Of a DNA stretch of 64,000 bases, positions 51,519 through 60,397 are shown in pieces. A model generated the notes under the pieces. It saw only the letters and a program-made list of their open reading frames with translations. It had not been told where the DNA came from and did no database searches. Numbering within the stretch: the stretch's first letter is position 1; each line of letters starts with the position of its first letter. This stretch comes from Photorhabdus luminescens subsp. luminescens (lineage in GTDB: Bacteria; Pseudomonadota; Gammaproteobacteria; Enterobacterales; Enterobacteriaceae), in contig NZ_JXSK01000001.1 in NCBI RefSeq assembly GCF_001083805.1, forward strand, positions 186,001-250,000, written 5' to 3'. A program made the position numbers and the translations under genes.

Positions 51519-52785
51519 AATCGGGGCGTTTGCCCGTTTTCGACGTAAAACTCTTTGGTTCACGGCGTTTATTATTGCACTAATCGCTGGCGTCATTACC
51601 TATCTTTTCTTTCCTTATTCAACTGAGACATCATCGTCGCAACGGTGGGTGCATGTTGAACCTCAACTACAGGAAAATCGTCTTGGGTTAGTCGGCCGCA
51701 TTCAGGCTGCAACCAGTTTGACGATTGCAACGCCATTTGATGGTGTTATTGCCGAAGTGATGGTAACAGAAGGCCAGCGTGTTAAGCGAGGGCAGCCCTT
51801 GTTAAGCCTTGATACGACACAGTTGGACATTCAACTGCGGCAAGCGCTCACAGAACTGTTGAAAGCCCAGAAAACCGTACAAGATTTGGTGGGGTGGGAG
51901 AACAGTCCGGATGTCGCTAGGGTACGTAGAGCTTTAACGAATGCTCAGTTAAGTTTGAGTGATACCGAACGCAAGCTAATCGATACCCGGGCTTTGTTCG
52001 AGCGTGGCATTGTTCCCCGCATGGAGGTTGATACACTGGAGCAGCAGGTCAAAGTTCAACAGCTAGATCTTGCCGCCGCTAAGGTGGAACTGAGTGTTGC
52101 CCTTGATAAAGGCATAGGGGAGAATCGTCAGATTGCTGATATGGAATTAGCGAATGCCCAATCGCGTTATCAGGCGCTTCAGGCCCAGCAAGCCCAACGT
52201 GAATTGATTTCTCCTTTTGACGGCATCGTTATTCGCCCTCAGGTACCGGAATCAGATAAGGGGTTATTTATTCAAAAGGGGACACGTGTTACTCAGGGAA
52301 CACCGCTGTTAGGGGTAATCAATTTGGAGCAAATTCAGGCGGTAGCCCGTATTGAAGAGACTGACCTGCATCAAGTGTATGAAGGAATGCCGGTTGAGAT
52401 CACCGGTGACGGTTTTGCCGGGCTATCTCTACGAGGGCAAATTAAGACAATTGGCGTACAGGGGAATTCAAAGGAAATGCAAGGAGCGGGCGTGACCTAC
52501 GATCTGCTAGTGGCGATTGATCCTCTCACTCCTGAACAGCGGCAGCGTATCCGGCTGAATATGAGTGCGAAACTGGCGATTGTCACCTATCGCAATGAAC
52601 GTGGATTGGCTGTACCCGCCGAGGCATTACGTACCGGCCTCGATGGACGAACTTTCGTCAACTATCGCCGTGAATTAAATGCACAAACACAGCAGATTAT
52701 AGTGACGCCGGGGCATGCTGTCCCTCAGGGAGTAGAGGTGAGTGGGTTGGAGGCAGGTTATGTTGAAGTTCTTGGGCAGAAATAA
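51502..52785 (+). CDS. HlyD/MacA-like periplasmic adaptor
   Basis: 427 residues from a TTG at 51502, overlapping the channel gene by 17 bases. The N-terminal membrane anchor (about 16-37) leaves no later start. Features: a barrel-sandwich half (IATPFDGVIAEVMVTEGQRV), a coiled-coil hairpin (about 110-230), the second lipoyl half (LISPFDGIVIRPQVPES), then beta-barrel domains. It would bridge permease and channel. It is the last gene of the unit. Gene order ATPase-permease-channel-adaptor differs from the usual macA-macB. Confidence 0.87.
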   Translation: MHLTTKIGAFARFRRKTLWFTAFIIALIAGVITYLFFPYSTETSSSQRWVHVEPQLQENRLGLVGRIQAATSLTIATPFDGVIAEVMVTEGQRVKRGQPLLSLDTTQLDIQLRQALTELLKAQKTVQDLVGWENSPDVARVRRALTNAQLSLSDTERKLIDTRALFERGIVPRMEVDTLEQQVKVQQLDLAAAKVELSVALDKGIGENRQIADMELANAQSRYQALQAQQAQRELISPFDGIVIRPQVPESDKGLFIQKGTRVTQGTPLLGVINLEQIQAVARIEETDLHQVYEGMPVEITGDGFAGLSLRGQIKTIGVQGNSKEMQGAGVTYDLLVAIDPLTPEQRQRIRLNMSAKLAIVTYRNERGLAVPAEALRTGLDGRTFVNYRRELNAQTQQIIVTPGHAVPQGVEVSGLEAGYVEVLGQK

Positions 52786-53080
52786 TTCATTCAACCTTAT
52801 TGAGCAGATAATATAATTTAGGTGGAATATCTCATTGTGAAAATTTATATATTGGACGTCATGAAGGGTTTCTCCATCCATTTCAAAAAATGCTTAAACT
52901 TTATTAATGTGCGCTATTTAAATAAATTCTGCAAAAAAGTGGTCTATATTATAGAGACATAAAGTGGAAATTTACTTTATGAAGTTGAGAATATATTGTA
53001 CGGAAAAATAAATTATAGAAAAGAAAGTTGTATTGAAACGCAGTAAGCCATCCTAAACAACATAAAGGAGAGTATCTAAC

Positions 53081-53536
53081 ATGTTAGTACGCAAATCGTT
53101 GTTGGCCCTGTTTGCAACTGCTTCCCTTACTGCCGCAGGTGCTGCTTATGCAGGTCCACCCGTAACAGTGACATTTAAGCATCTTGGTGCGTCTGGTAGC
53201 GAGAATGCTGTTTATACCATCATTACTAATAATGAATCCGGTACATACGTAAATGCAATACCTAAACCTAGTCCAAGCGTAGGGCCGGGAGAAATCAATA
53301 GTTATCAGGTTCAAAGCCCACTTTCACCTGATGTAAACTATGCGATGGTGCGATATAAAATAGGGGTTAAAACTTGCGAATTTATGACCACTTTTGTGAA
53401 CGCATATGTTAATGGCGTTAAAATTCCAAAATGGAATAAAGGAGCAACGCCGAGTGGAGGCGCTGTTTGTAATGCAACCATCACCTCTACTAATATTGCG
53501 ACCTACGCATGGTCAGTTGAATTTACGATGAAGTAG
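53081..53536 (+). CDS. Small secreted protein of unknown function
   Basis: 151 residues with a clear signal peptide (VRKSLLALFATASLTAAG, cleavage near AYA-GPP). The mature part of about 127 residues is rich in Thr, Ser, Val and Asn, has two cysteines (in KTCEF and AVCNA) that may form a disulfide, and looks all-beta. AAGGAG precedes the ATG and a terminator follows, so it has its own transcript. I recognise no family. Its position just after the exporter suggests, without proof, a functional link. Confidence 0.8.
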   Translation: MLVRKSLLALFATASLTAAGAAYAGPPVTVTFKHLGASGSENAVYTIITNNESGTYVNAIPKPSPSVGPGEINSYQVQSPLSPDVNYAMVRYKIGVKTCEFMTTFVNAYVNGVKIPKWNKGATPSGGAVCNATITSTNIATYAWSVEFTMK

Positions 53537-53544
53537 TGAACAGT

Positions 53545-53598
53545 GAGTCAGATTATTCTATGTTATAAGAGATAGATCTGGCTCATCTTATTTTTTGT
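53545..53598 (+). terminator. Terminator after the small secreted protein gene
   Basis: GAGTCAGAT (53545-53553) pairs with ATCTGGCTC (53576-53584), one G-T pair, followed by a T-rich tract. Confidence 0.65.
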
Positions 53599-54131
53599 CA
53601 TTTTTTTCTGATGTTATGACTGCCATTTAATCGGTTATCGTGATTTTTAATGACTGATCTAATTTCAATGTGAAATAGAGTTCCCTTATTACCTATGTAT
53701 ATTGCTATAACTATATGAATTTTGGATTATCTATCCGTTATTTTTTATCTTGAATTTTCTGTTGATCATATAATTACTAACTACTACTATTAGGAGGATT
53801 CTTTCTTTACTGTCTGTTCAATGTAAATAATGCAATATATAAATATGTGATCGCTAAACTCAAAATAAAAAACATACGGTAATTTAATTTGTTATTTAAA
53901 CTAAAATTGAATGTTTGTTTTTTTTTGGTTTTTATTTTCTTTGGTCTTTTATTGACGCATTATTAGTTCTACACTATTTTTAAAGTTGGAAAGTGTTTTT
54001 ATTTTTTTATAAGTTTATGGATTATGATGGTTGAATATGGATGTTCAATAAATTAGTTAAGTTTTTGGTTTAATATGAATTTCTATATTTATAACTTGAT
54101 GTGAATTTAATCTTATAAGGAATAATATATT
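53599..54131. other. AT-rich intergenic region
   Basis: No gene seen. An isolated AGGAGG at 53792-53797 is followed only by ATG-TAA, so it starts nothing. It probably contains the promoter of the next gene. Confidence 0.5.
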
Positions 54132-54512
54132 ATGATTGATCAAAACAATTCTAATAATATAGTTGAACCTAATGTGACGATTTCTGATGTAACTGTATCC
54201 TCTATTCAAATTGCTCCAGAAATAGCCAGAAACAATGTTCATGTGATCATTGTTGATGACAAAGGTGCTTCACGGGATTTTCTTTTGGATAACTCTGATG
54301 GTGGTTATCAAGGGAGTGGTAGTTTATTAACTTTGATTCTTGCACACCTTAATTCGAAAAAAGTCACTATTAGAACTACTGGATATGAATATAATAAACA
54401 TGGCTATATCAATGGTGTATTAATTAAGGGGGATAAGGGATCAGGCAGTGGGTCAGGTAGTGGAACAGGTAGTGGAACAGGTAGTGGAACAGGTAGTGGA
54501 ATTTTGGAATGA
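54132..54512 (+). CDS. Hypothetical protein with (S/T)GSG tandem-repeat tail
   Basis: 126 residues and no signal peptide. Residues about 1-100 look like a small mixed alpha/beta domain: NVHVIIVDDKGASRDFLLD, then GSLLTLILAHLNSKKVTIRT, then a Gly/Tyr-rich turn and GVLIKG. Residues about 104-123 are five (S/T)GSG units, followed by ILE. A flexible tail of this kind resembles a linker or display segment. AAGGA precedes the ATG. The domain pattern faintly recalls small pentameric toxin B subunits, but that is weak. I do not recognise the family. Confidence 0.75.
   Translation: MIDQNNSNNIVEPNVTISDVTVSSIQIAPEIARNNVHVIIVDDKGASRDFLLDNSDGGYQGSGSLLTLILAHLNSKKVTIRTTGYEYNKHGYINGVLIKGDKGSGSGSGSGTGSGTGSGTGSGILE
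54441..54500 (+). repeat. Five tandem 12-bp units coding (S/T)GSG
   Basis: Units of the form (t/a)CAGGTAGTGGA. The last three are identical and the first two differ by three or fewer bases each. Copy-number change would keep the reading frame. Confidence 0.95.
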
Positions 54513-54600
54513 TAAAGGATGGTAAAAATTAGGAATGATTGGAGTGAAAATTCCTATAGAAAATATTATTCGTTATTATTTACGTTAAAGGTATTAAAAG

Positions 54601-54684
54601 TTTGTCCCATTAAATTATTTTATTTGCCAATTTAAAATTGGGCAGTATTCAAATTGTCTTCAAAATAATATCTATTGGGACAAA
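54601..54684. repeat. 84-bp nested palindromic element
   Basis: The outer inverted repeat TTTGTCCCA (54601-54609) / TGGGACAAA (54676-54684) encloses an inner stem, TGCCAATTT (54625-54633) with AAATTGGGCA (54635-54644). This could be a small non-autonomous repeat or a structured RNA. Confidence 0.6.
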
Positions 54685-54709
54685 TGGTGAATTGAGATTA
54701 AATTTTAAT

Positions 54710-54741
54710 AAAAACCCTGATATTTAATCTTCAGGGTTTTT
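54710..54741. terminator. Hairpin terminator, usable on both strands
   Basis: AAAAACCCTGA / TCAGGGTTTTT stem with a 10-base loop. A and T runs flank both sides. It could end the repeat-tail gene on + and the AraC-side transcript on -. Confidence 0.8.
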
Positions 54742-55170
54742 ACTTCTTAATAACTGAACATACATTGAATTTTAGGAAAAGGCGTCTATAACTATCTGAT
54801 ATCTGATTTTTATTGATTTTATTTGGCTGGGTTATTAAGTATTATTAAATAAGTTATTCGAATTAATATTAATTGTCAACAAATAATAATCTTTTGCCAA
54901 TATGCATTGGAGAAAAATAAGTAAAATGGTATTTTTATATTTTTGATTGTATTTTTTTAATATTTTTTCAGTAAGATATTATCTTGTTGATTAAATAAGA
55001 AAGCATCTCACATTATGGTTGTGATTTGTATGAAAATATTTTTGTTTTAAAATTATATTAATCAGTTTATTCATCTTGGATTAATAGAATCGAATGGATT
55101 TTATTATCATTGAATAAAGTTATTATCTGAAATAACTTATTCTGTTCTCTGTTCTCTGGCTGTAAAATCC
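54742..55170. other. AT-rich region without recognisable gene
   Basis: Long T- and A-rich tracts. I see no supported ORF, RNA or repeat. Confidence 0.6.
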
Positions 55171-55368
55171 TTATTTTGTTTTTTGAATAATTGGGGAGTT
55201 AATGAATTCAGATGACATAAAAGTTAAATAAGGTTTCATAATTCCACTACACATGGTTTTCTTTAACTCATTGTTATACATAGGGTTGTTGGTGGATAAG
55301 GTGTAGCACCATTCTGGAAAGTTATTTAAATGGTCAATAAAATATTGACCATTAGGGAATACTATCAA
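55171..55368 (-). CDS. Possible small protein downstream of the AraC-type regulator
   Basis: 65 codons from a TTG at 55368, beginning 20 bases after the regulator stop on the same strand. The composition is protein-like rather than AT noise: FPNGQYFIDHLNNFPEWCYT, two Cys, several Pro and Trp. The frame stays open further upstream into the regulator's last codons. No Shine-Dalgarno is visible. It may be the remnant of a longer gene or of a lost regulator C-terminal domain. No family recognised. Confidence 0.35.
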   Translation of the reverse strand: MIVFPNGQYFIDHLNNFPEWCYTLSTNNPMYNNELKKTMCSGIMKPYLTFMSSEFINSPIIQKTK

Positions 55369-55388
55369 TAAGGTTATTAGGGACTCGG

Positions 55389-55754
55389 TTATTGCTTATG
55401 ACCTAAGAAGTACTTTAATTCAGGGAGATTGCCATTTTCTCTGAATCTAGCAGGCGTGGTATTAAAGTGTTTTTTGAAGATCCGAGTAAATGTTGCCTGA
55501 GAACTGAAACCATACTGTAAGGCAATATCAAGGATTGGCAGGTTTTCTTCACGCAGAGATCTTGCTGCTTCATGTAAACGCCGTTTGCGAACATATTCAC
55601 CCAGGGTATAGCCTTTCACTTCTTTAAACACTCTTTGTAGATGCCACTTTGAATAACCGCTTTTGTCAGCAATGGTCGCTATTTTTATACCTTCGTTACG
55701 TTGGAGCTGAGTTTCGAGCCATCTGACAATATCATTTACTACATTTTCTGACAT
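55389..55754 (-). CDS. MarA/SoxS/Rob-like AraC-family regulator
   Basis: 121 residues, consisting only of the double helix-turn-helix domain: first HTH in IKIATIADKSGYSKWHLQRV, family signature in ILDIALQYGFSSQATFTRIF, ending near TPARFRE. The start is the ATG at 55754, which has GGGAGG five bases upstream. An in-frame GTG six bases earlier overlaps that site. With no ligand domain, activity should follow protein amount, as for MarA and SoxS. Two Fur-like boxes lie in the shared promoter region with the divergent membrane-protein gene, so iron control is likely. Confidence 0.88.
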   Translation of the reverse strand: MSENVVNDIVRWLETQLQRNEGIKIATIADKSGYSKWHLQRVFKEVKGYTLGEYVRKRRLHEAARSLREENLPILDIALQYGFSSQATFTRIFKKHFNTTPARFRENGNLPELKYFLGHKQ

Positions 55755-55813
55755 TTTCACCTCCCACTAATGGTGGGCTAGTTGCTAAAGCATTAGATTT
55801 CGTTAGTTATTCT

Positions 55814-55832
55814 CATAATGATAATAACGATG
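55814..55832. promoter_or_regulatory. Fur-box-like site 1 (AraC side)
   Basis: CATAATGATAATAACGATG matches 14 of 19 positions of the Fur consensus. It lies about 60 bases upstream of the regulator start. Confidence 0.6.
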
Positions 55833-55899
55833 GTGACTAATGGTGTGTATTTTAAAATAAATCCGGGATATCTATAGGCAAAAAGTGCTATTTATAATT

Positions 55900-55918
55900 G
55901 ATAATTATTATCATTTAT
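55900..55918. promoter_or_regulatory. Fur-box-like site 2 (membrane-protein side)
   Basis: GATAATTATTATCATTTAT matches 14 of 19 consensus positions, about 100 bases upstream of the start at 56019. Confidence 0.65.
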
Positions 55919-56018
55919 GCAAATTCCCTTTGTTTTAACAATAAGTAGCATCAAATGATCTTCACTAATTTATTTAAAACAGTATCATCGTTCGTTATTT
56001 AATTTAATGGAGGTTGTA

Positions 56019-56633
56019 ATGCAATCGGACTTGATTTTTTTAACTAAAAAGTTGGCATTTTTTGTTTTTTATGCTCTGATTTTCGCTATGGTTATAGGCT
56101 TACTCTTTATTGATGTTATCTATTTGCAGAATGCAGTGAAGGAGAGCTCATTAACTGAAATTTTTCAGGAGAGTATACTGTTTGTTATTTCTGCTGTATT
56201 TCTGTTGGAAGCGAAAAAGAATAGTCAATTGCGTCCCGCGTTAGTCTTAATATCAGGTTTTTTTGCTTGTTTATTGATAAGAGAGTTGGATTCTATTTTC
56301 GATGAAATATTTCATGGCGCCTGGGCGTGGATTGCTATTCCGTTAGCGCTCATTTGTATTTTTTATGCTGCTTATAAAGGCAGGGATACATTGGTTGGGC
56401 TTGTTCATTTTACGCGCCATCAAAGTTACGGCATGATGGTTGCGGGTATTTTGTGTGTACTCGTTTTTTCCCGCTTATTTGGTATGGGAGAATTATGGCA
56501 AGGTTTAATGCTCGAACATTTTAATCGAGCTGTAAAAAACATGGTTGAGGAAGGATGTGAACTTCTGGGTTATTGCTTGTGTCTGATTGCAACTTTTTGG
56601 TATCTGCCTGATGCAATAAAATTTCGCAAGTAA
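56019..56633 (+). CDS. Conserved-looking inner membrane protein, unknown function
   Basis: 204 residues from the ATG at 56019. GGAGG at 56009-56013 serves this start and lies inside the frame of the earlier ATG at 56007, which argues against the longer form. About six hydrophobic segments. Charged motifs within the membrane region (FQESILF, LIRELDSIFDEIFHG, MVEEGCELLGY) suggest a buried acidic or metal site. Divergent from the AraC-type gene, with a Fur-like box between. It could act in iron-stress physiology. Family not recognised. Confidence 0.8.
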   Translation: MQSDLIFLTKKLAFFVFYALIFAMVIGLLFIDVIYLQNAVKESSLTEIFQESILFVISAVFLLEAKKNSQLRPALVLISGFFACLLIRELDSIFDEIFHGAWAWIAIPLALICIFYAAYKGRDTLVGLVHFTRHQSYGMMVAGILCVLVFSRLFGMGELWQGLMLEHFNRAVKNMVEEGCELLGYCLCLIATFWYLPDAIKFRK

Positions 56634-56640
56634 AAAGTAA

Positions 56641-56672
56641 GACAGGCAAAAAATTGAAATAATTTGCCTGTC
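56641..56672 (-). terminator. Terminator of the hmu operon
   Basis: GACAGGCAAA / TTTGCCTGTC stem with a 12-base loop. Read on the minus strand, it is followed by a T-rich tract. It also separates the convergent membrane-protein gene. Confidence 0.75.
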
Positions 56673-56682
56673 AGATTTGCTG

Positions 56683-57477
56683 TTATTGCCTTAAATAAAT
56701 CTGAGGCTGTTGGGTTTCAGGATGGCGGGTAATGCCAAGATCTGCTTGATACCATTTTCTCAGAGTATGATCATTTAGTACCTCTTCTGGCGTGCCCGCA
56801 GCGACAAGTTTCCCTTTATGTAGCAAAAAGATTTTATCTGCATAAAGGGCAGCAAGATTCAAGTCATGTAGAACACAGCACATAGCCATAGGCTGCTCCC
56901 GTGTCAGTCGATAAAGCAGACGCAAAGTATGTTGCTGGTGGTAGAGATCCAGGGCTGATGTGGGTTCGTCAAGAAACAAGCAACACTCTATTGGTGTTGG
57001 AGACCAAAGTTGAGCAAGGACGCGAGCGAGTTGTACTCTTTGCTGTTCACCACCGGAGAGTTGCCGGTAGTCACGGTGACGTAATTCCTGGCAATCTGTT
57101 TGCTCAATAGCAGTATCAATTGCTGTCTGTTTATGATGGATACCATGAGGAGAGCGTCCCATAGCAACCACCTCTTCCACACTGAAAGGAAAGGAGAGTG
57201 AGCTATGTTGACGCATGACGGCGCGAGTGCGGGCTAATTGTTCAGCCGGCCATTGCTCAATGGGTATTCCATGTAAATAACATTGCCCATGCTCAGGTTT
57301 TATATATCCCGTTAATAGTCGCAATAATGTGGATTTCCCGGCGCCATTTGGCCCAATGATGGCGACAATCTCGCCTTTATTTACCGAGAGCGAAACATTA
57401 TCAATTATTTTCTGATTGCCAATTGAATAGCTTAAATTCTGTGCTTGCAGAGAAATATTATTTTTTATGGCATCCAT
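56683..57477 (-). CDS. hmuV: Haem ABC importer ATPase HmuV
   Basis: 264 residues from the ATG at 57477, which overlaps the hmuU stop (TAATG). The frame extends further upstream only through hmuU sequence. Walker A is GPNGAGKST, the signature [15 protein letters not shown], Walker [11 protein letters not shown], and the switch His is in [11 protein letters not shown]. It powers haem import through HmuU. Last gene of the operon. Confidence 0.95.
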   Translation of the reverse strand: MDAIKNNISLQAQNLSYSIGNQKIIDNVSLSVNKGEIVAIIGPNGAGKSTLLRLLTGYIKPEHGQCYLHGIPIEQWPAEQLARTRAVMRQHSSLSFPFSVEEVVAMGRSPHGIHHKQTAIDTAIEQTDCQELRHRDYRQLSGGEQQRVQLARVLAQLWSPTPIECCLFLDEPTSALDLYHQQHTLRLLYRLTREQPMAMCCVLHDLNLAALYADKIFLLHKGKLVAAGTPEEVLNDHTLRKWYQADLGITRHPETQQPQIYLRQ

Positions 57478-58478
57478 TATGTGCGGTTCCCCGGTTGTTT
57501 GAGGATCAACCATAAGAAATATGGGCCGCCGATTAAACCAGTGATGAGGCCAACAGGCATTTCTGCCGGGGAGACCAATGTTCTTGCCAGTGTATCTGCG
57601 GTAAGCAAAAGAGAAGCTCCGCCTAACGCGGCGCCGGGGAGCAGCCAATTATGGTCACCACCAAATCGCATTCTGATCAAATGCGGGACAACTAGCCCAA
57701 TAAATCCAATAACACCACTTAATGCAACAGCGCTGCCAATAAGCAGGGCGCTGAGTAGTAATAACTGGAATTTAGTGCGTTGGACATTTATACCAAGATA
57801 GTGGGCCTCTTCATCCCCTAATTGCAGCAGATTCAGTTTACGGGCCTGGCTGAAAGTTAGGATAGTGGCGGGAATAATTAGAGATGCGGCAATTGCCAAT
57901 GTCGGCCACTCTATCTGGCTGAGTGAACCCATCATCCATAAGGAGAATTGTCGTAGCTGTTGATCGTCGCTGAGATAGCTCAGGACGCCAACAGCGGACA
58001 TACAAAGGGCGTTGATAGCAACCCCGGCCAGTAATAAACGGGCCAGATTTCCGTAGTTATATTTATTGAGTGAAAAAATCAGTAATGAAATTAATAAGCT
58101 GCCAATAAAAGCAGCGATAATATGTCCGTACACAGCAATTGCAGATGGCAGGCTGACTGGCAGAACAATTGCCATTGCAACCATCAGTGCGGCTCCGCTG
58201 CTGATACCTAGTAAGCCAGGATCAGCTAGCGGATTACGAAATAACCCTTGCATTACCGCGCCGGAGGCCGCTAAAGCGCAGCCAACCAGTATGGCTAATA
58301 GCACCCTTGGTAACCTGATATTGAGCCAGATTTGCCACTGGGGATCACTAATCGAAGATTCCCATAATGTCTTGAAAGATAATGATAATGCGCCAATATT
58401 GGCAGAACCGATAGCCAACCCGGACAATAATAAACAAAGAAACGCTAAACCCAATCCCGGAGACTTCATACGGCTCAT
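57477..58478 (-). CDS. hmuU: Haem ABC importer permease HmuU
   Basis: 333-residue FecCD-type permease with about ten spans, [20 protein letters not shown] and the coupling segment [15 protein letters not shown]. It moves haem from HmuT across the inner membrane. The start overlaps the hmuT stop (ATGA). Confidence 0.95.
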   Translation of the reverse strand: MSRMKSPGLGLAFLCLLLSGLAIGSANIGALSLSFKTLWESSISDPQWQIWLNIRLPRVLLAILVGCALAASGAVMQGLFRNPLADPGLLGISSGAALMVAMAIVLPVSLPSAIAVYGHIIAAFIGSLLISLLIFSLNKYNYGNLARLLLAGVAINALCMSAVGVLSYLSDDQQLRQFSLWMMGSLSQIEWPTLAIAASLIIPATILTFSQARKLNLLQLGDEEAHYLGINVQRTKFQLLLLSALLIGSAVALSGVIGFIGLVVPHLIRMRFGGDHNWLLPGAALGGASLLLTADTLARTLVSPAEMPVGLITGLIGGPYFLWLILKQPGNRT

Positions 58479-59296
58479 TGAGTCTTCTCCGCCGCCTGTC
58501 TAAGTTGTTTCATTACTGAGGGGGTTTCGAGGCCAAAACCGAGTAGCCCCATATCATCTACAATTAAAACCTGTTGTTTTTGACCGGCAGGGGTATGTTT
58601 TAATCCGGGTAATTGCCAGATTTTATCCAAACCGCCCATTGATTTAACGCCATCTTCCGTCACCAATAACAGATCTGGCGCGCTGGCAATAACACCTTCT
58701 TGGGAAAGTGGGCGATAATTGTTGAAACCTTGCATGGCATTAGTGGCGCCAACAGCGCGAATCATTTTGTCCGCTGCGGTTTTTTGCCCGGCGGCCATTG
58801 GCATGATGCCTCCGTGACTCATTACAAACAGAATACGGGTGGGCAAGGTAGTTGTCGGTATTCCTGCTAGCGCTTTTTGATATTGTTGAATCAGTTGTTC
58901 GCCACGTTCAGCCTGATTGACCGCCTTAGCGACGGCCTTAATTTTTTCAGGAATGGCTTCTAACGCTGCTTTTCCGGTTATCTGAATGACTTCTACGCCA
59001 GAATCCTGGAGTTGCTTAAGCGCCAGTGAAGGTTTTGCCAACTCACTGGTTAGAACCAGCGTCGGATTCATAGAGAGAATACCTTCAGGGTTGAGCATTC
59101 TCATGTAGCCGACATCGGGTAAGGTAAGCAATTCGGTTGGTTTCTGGCTGGTGCTGTCTCTGGCGACAACTTTTTCACCTTCACCAAGTGCAAAAACAAT
59201 TTCAGATACATCGCCGCCGATAGTGACGATCCGTTCAGTGGAAAAAGCACTGAACGATGATACCGCAAGGACAAATATTAGAAGCCATTGTTTCAT
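58475..59296 (-). CDS. hmuT: Periplasmic haem-binding protein HmuT
   Basis: 273 residues with a signal peptide ([19 protein letters not shown]). Two-lobed periplasmic binding protein of the TroA/BtuF fold, with [16 protein letters not shown] near the N-terminus. Tyr64 in DVGYMR is a likely haem ligand, as in relatives of ShuT and HmuT. It delivers haem to HmuUV. It overlaps hmuS and hmuU by four bases each. Confidence 0.94.
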   Translation of the reverse strand: MKQWLLIFVLAVSSFSAFSTERIVTIGGDVSEIVFALGEGEKVVARDSTSQKPTELLTLPDVGYMRMLNPEGILSMNPTLVLTSELAKPSLALKQLQDSGVEVIQITGKAALEAIPEKIKAVAKAVNQAERGEQLIQQYQKALAGIPTTTLPTRILFVMSHGGIMPMAAGQKTAADKMIRAVGATNAMQGFNNYRPLSQEGVIASAPDLLLVTEDGVKSMGGLDKIWQLPGLKHTPAGQKQQVLIVDDMGLLGFGLETPSVMKQLRQAAEKTQ

Positions 59297-60366
59297 ACTA
59301 CACTCTCTTCCTGTATTAATTGCAGTTTTGGTAGAGCAGCCACTTGCTCACGCCACTGAGTTTGTTCAGGAGTGCCTTCTGTACGTTGACCAAACAGTTG
59401 AGCAATCTGATTGCCATTAGCATCAAATAGCTCAAGGCTAGTGACAAAACCATCTTCTGTTGGTTTACGAGTTACCCAGCTTTCAGCGATAGCACTCTCT
59501 ATTAAATGTAGTGTGAAATTGCGGTTAAAGATATTAATCCATTTCTGATCTGAGTTTTCTTCCTGATATGGCATCAGACGCTCCAGCTTTCCGGTGAAAA
59601 TTTGTACGCAACCGTGATTGCTGACGAAAATCATGATTTCATTCTGATCGTGATAAGCGGTGTTAATGAGCTCATTCAGCGCGGAATTTTCCACCTTGTA
59701 AGCCAGATCGCCCTGTACCGCATTGAAAACTTGCTGACGACTCAGATTATGGCGTTTAAGTAATGTGAAGAATTGATGAACGTTAGTCATTGCTCGCCAC
59801 TCTTCATCAAGCTGGGCTTTCAGTTCATTTGTTATGGTCGAATAGGTAGTTTTTTCTATAGGCTTGATGACCAGTGCAGGGTTGTCTTCTGTTTGATATT
59901 TTTCGATCAGCGCTTCCCAAGCTGCCATATCAGTATTGCTTGTTGCATAAACTTTATGCAGTGCATCACCCTGATGATCAAAAAATTGAATGCTGTGGCG
60001 CATACCATTTTTTGCGGGTTCAACCAGATAAAACACACTACTCCAATGTTCAAAGAATATCCGCAAGTCGAGCTCATAAGGGTTCAGGACTAATCCAGCA
60101 TGGCTGCTGAAACGTGTATTTTCGTACCGGCCAATTTGTTCATGAACAGCAAAATCGTTGCGGGTGATCGCTTTAATTTCACCAACAATAGCTAACTCTT
60201 CCAGTAACGTCGGGGCGTCAACATTAAGGCGTTTGGCATCGATACCAACGCGGCTATGCAATAATTCACCTTCACTGACATTCAGGTAGGCGGCCAAGTC
60301 ACGGGCATATTTGGCTTTATTGTCAGCTTTGGCTTGCAAGTAACGTTCATAAAGTGACGAATTCAC
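59293..60366 (-). CDS. hmuS: Cytoplasmic haem-trafficking/degrading protein HmuS
   Basis: 357 residues from a GTG at 60366 with AAGGAG seven bases upstream. It has the two tandem repeats of the HemS/ShuS/PhuS family, seen as [20 protein letters not shown] in the first half and [17 protein letters not shown] in the second. It receives imported haem, and members of the family bind or break it down. Its stop overlaps the hmuT start. Confidence 0.94.
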   Translation of the reverse strand: MNSSLYERYLQAKADNKAKYARDLAAYLNVSEGELLHSRVGIDAKRLNVDAPTLLEELAIVGEIKAITRNDFAVHEQIGRYENTRFSSHAGLVLNPYELDLRIFFEHWSSVFYLVEPAKNGMRHSIQFFDHQGDALHKVYATSNTDMAAWEALIEKYQTEDNPALVIKPIEKTTYSTITNELKAQLDEEWRAMTNVHQFFTLLKRHNLSRQQVFNAVQGDLAYKVENSALNELINTAYHDQNEIMIFVSNHGCVQIFTGKLERLMPYQEENSDQKWINIFNRNFTLHLIESAIAESWVTRKPTEDGFVTSLELFDANGNQIAQLFGQRTEGTPEQTQWREQVAALPKLQLIQEESVV

Positions 60367-60397
60367 AATTTAACTCCTTGAAATATATTTATTTTAA

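Noticed and set aside
53792-53830. Strong AGGAGG suggesting another small gene
   Set aside because: The nearest ATG is followed at once by a stop, and no other start gives a frame of useful length.
57481-57648. Upstream extension of the HmuV frame to 321 residues
   Set aside because: The extra 57 residues are antisense-like, Arg-rich out-of-frame reading of hmuU. The ATG overlapping the hmuU stop gives the family N-terminus.
58066-58503. 145-codon plus-strand frame over hmuU
   Set aside because: It is antisense to the conserved permease, with no ribosome-binding site or recognisable domain.
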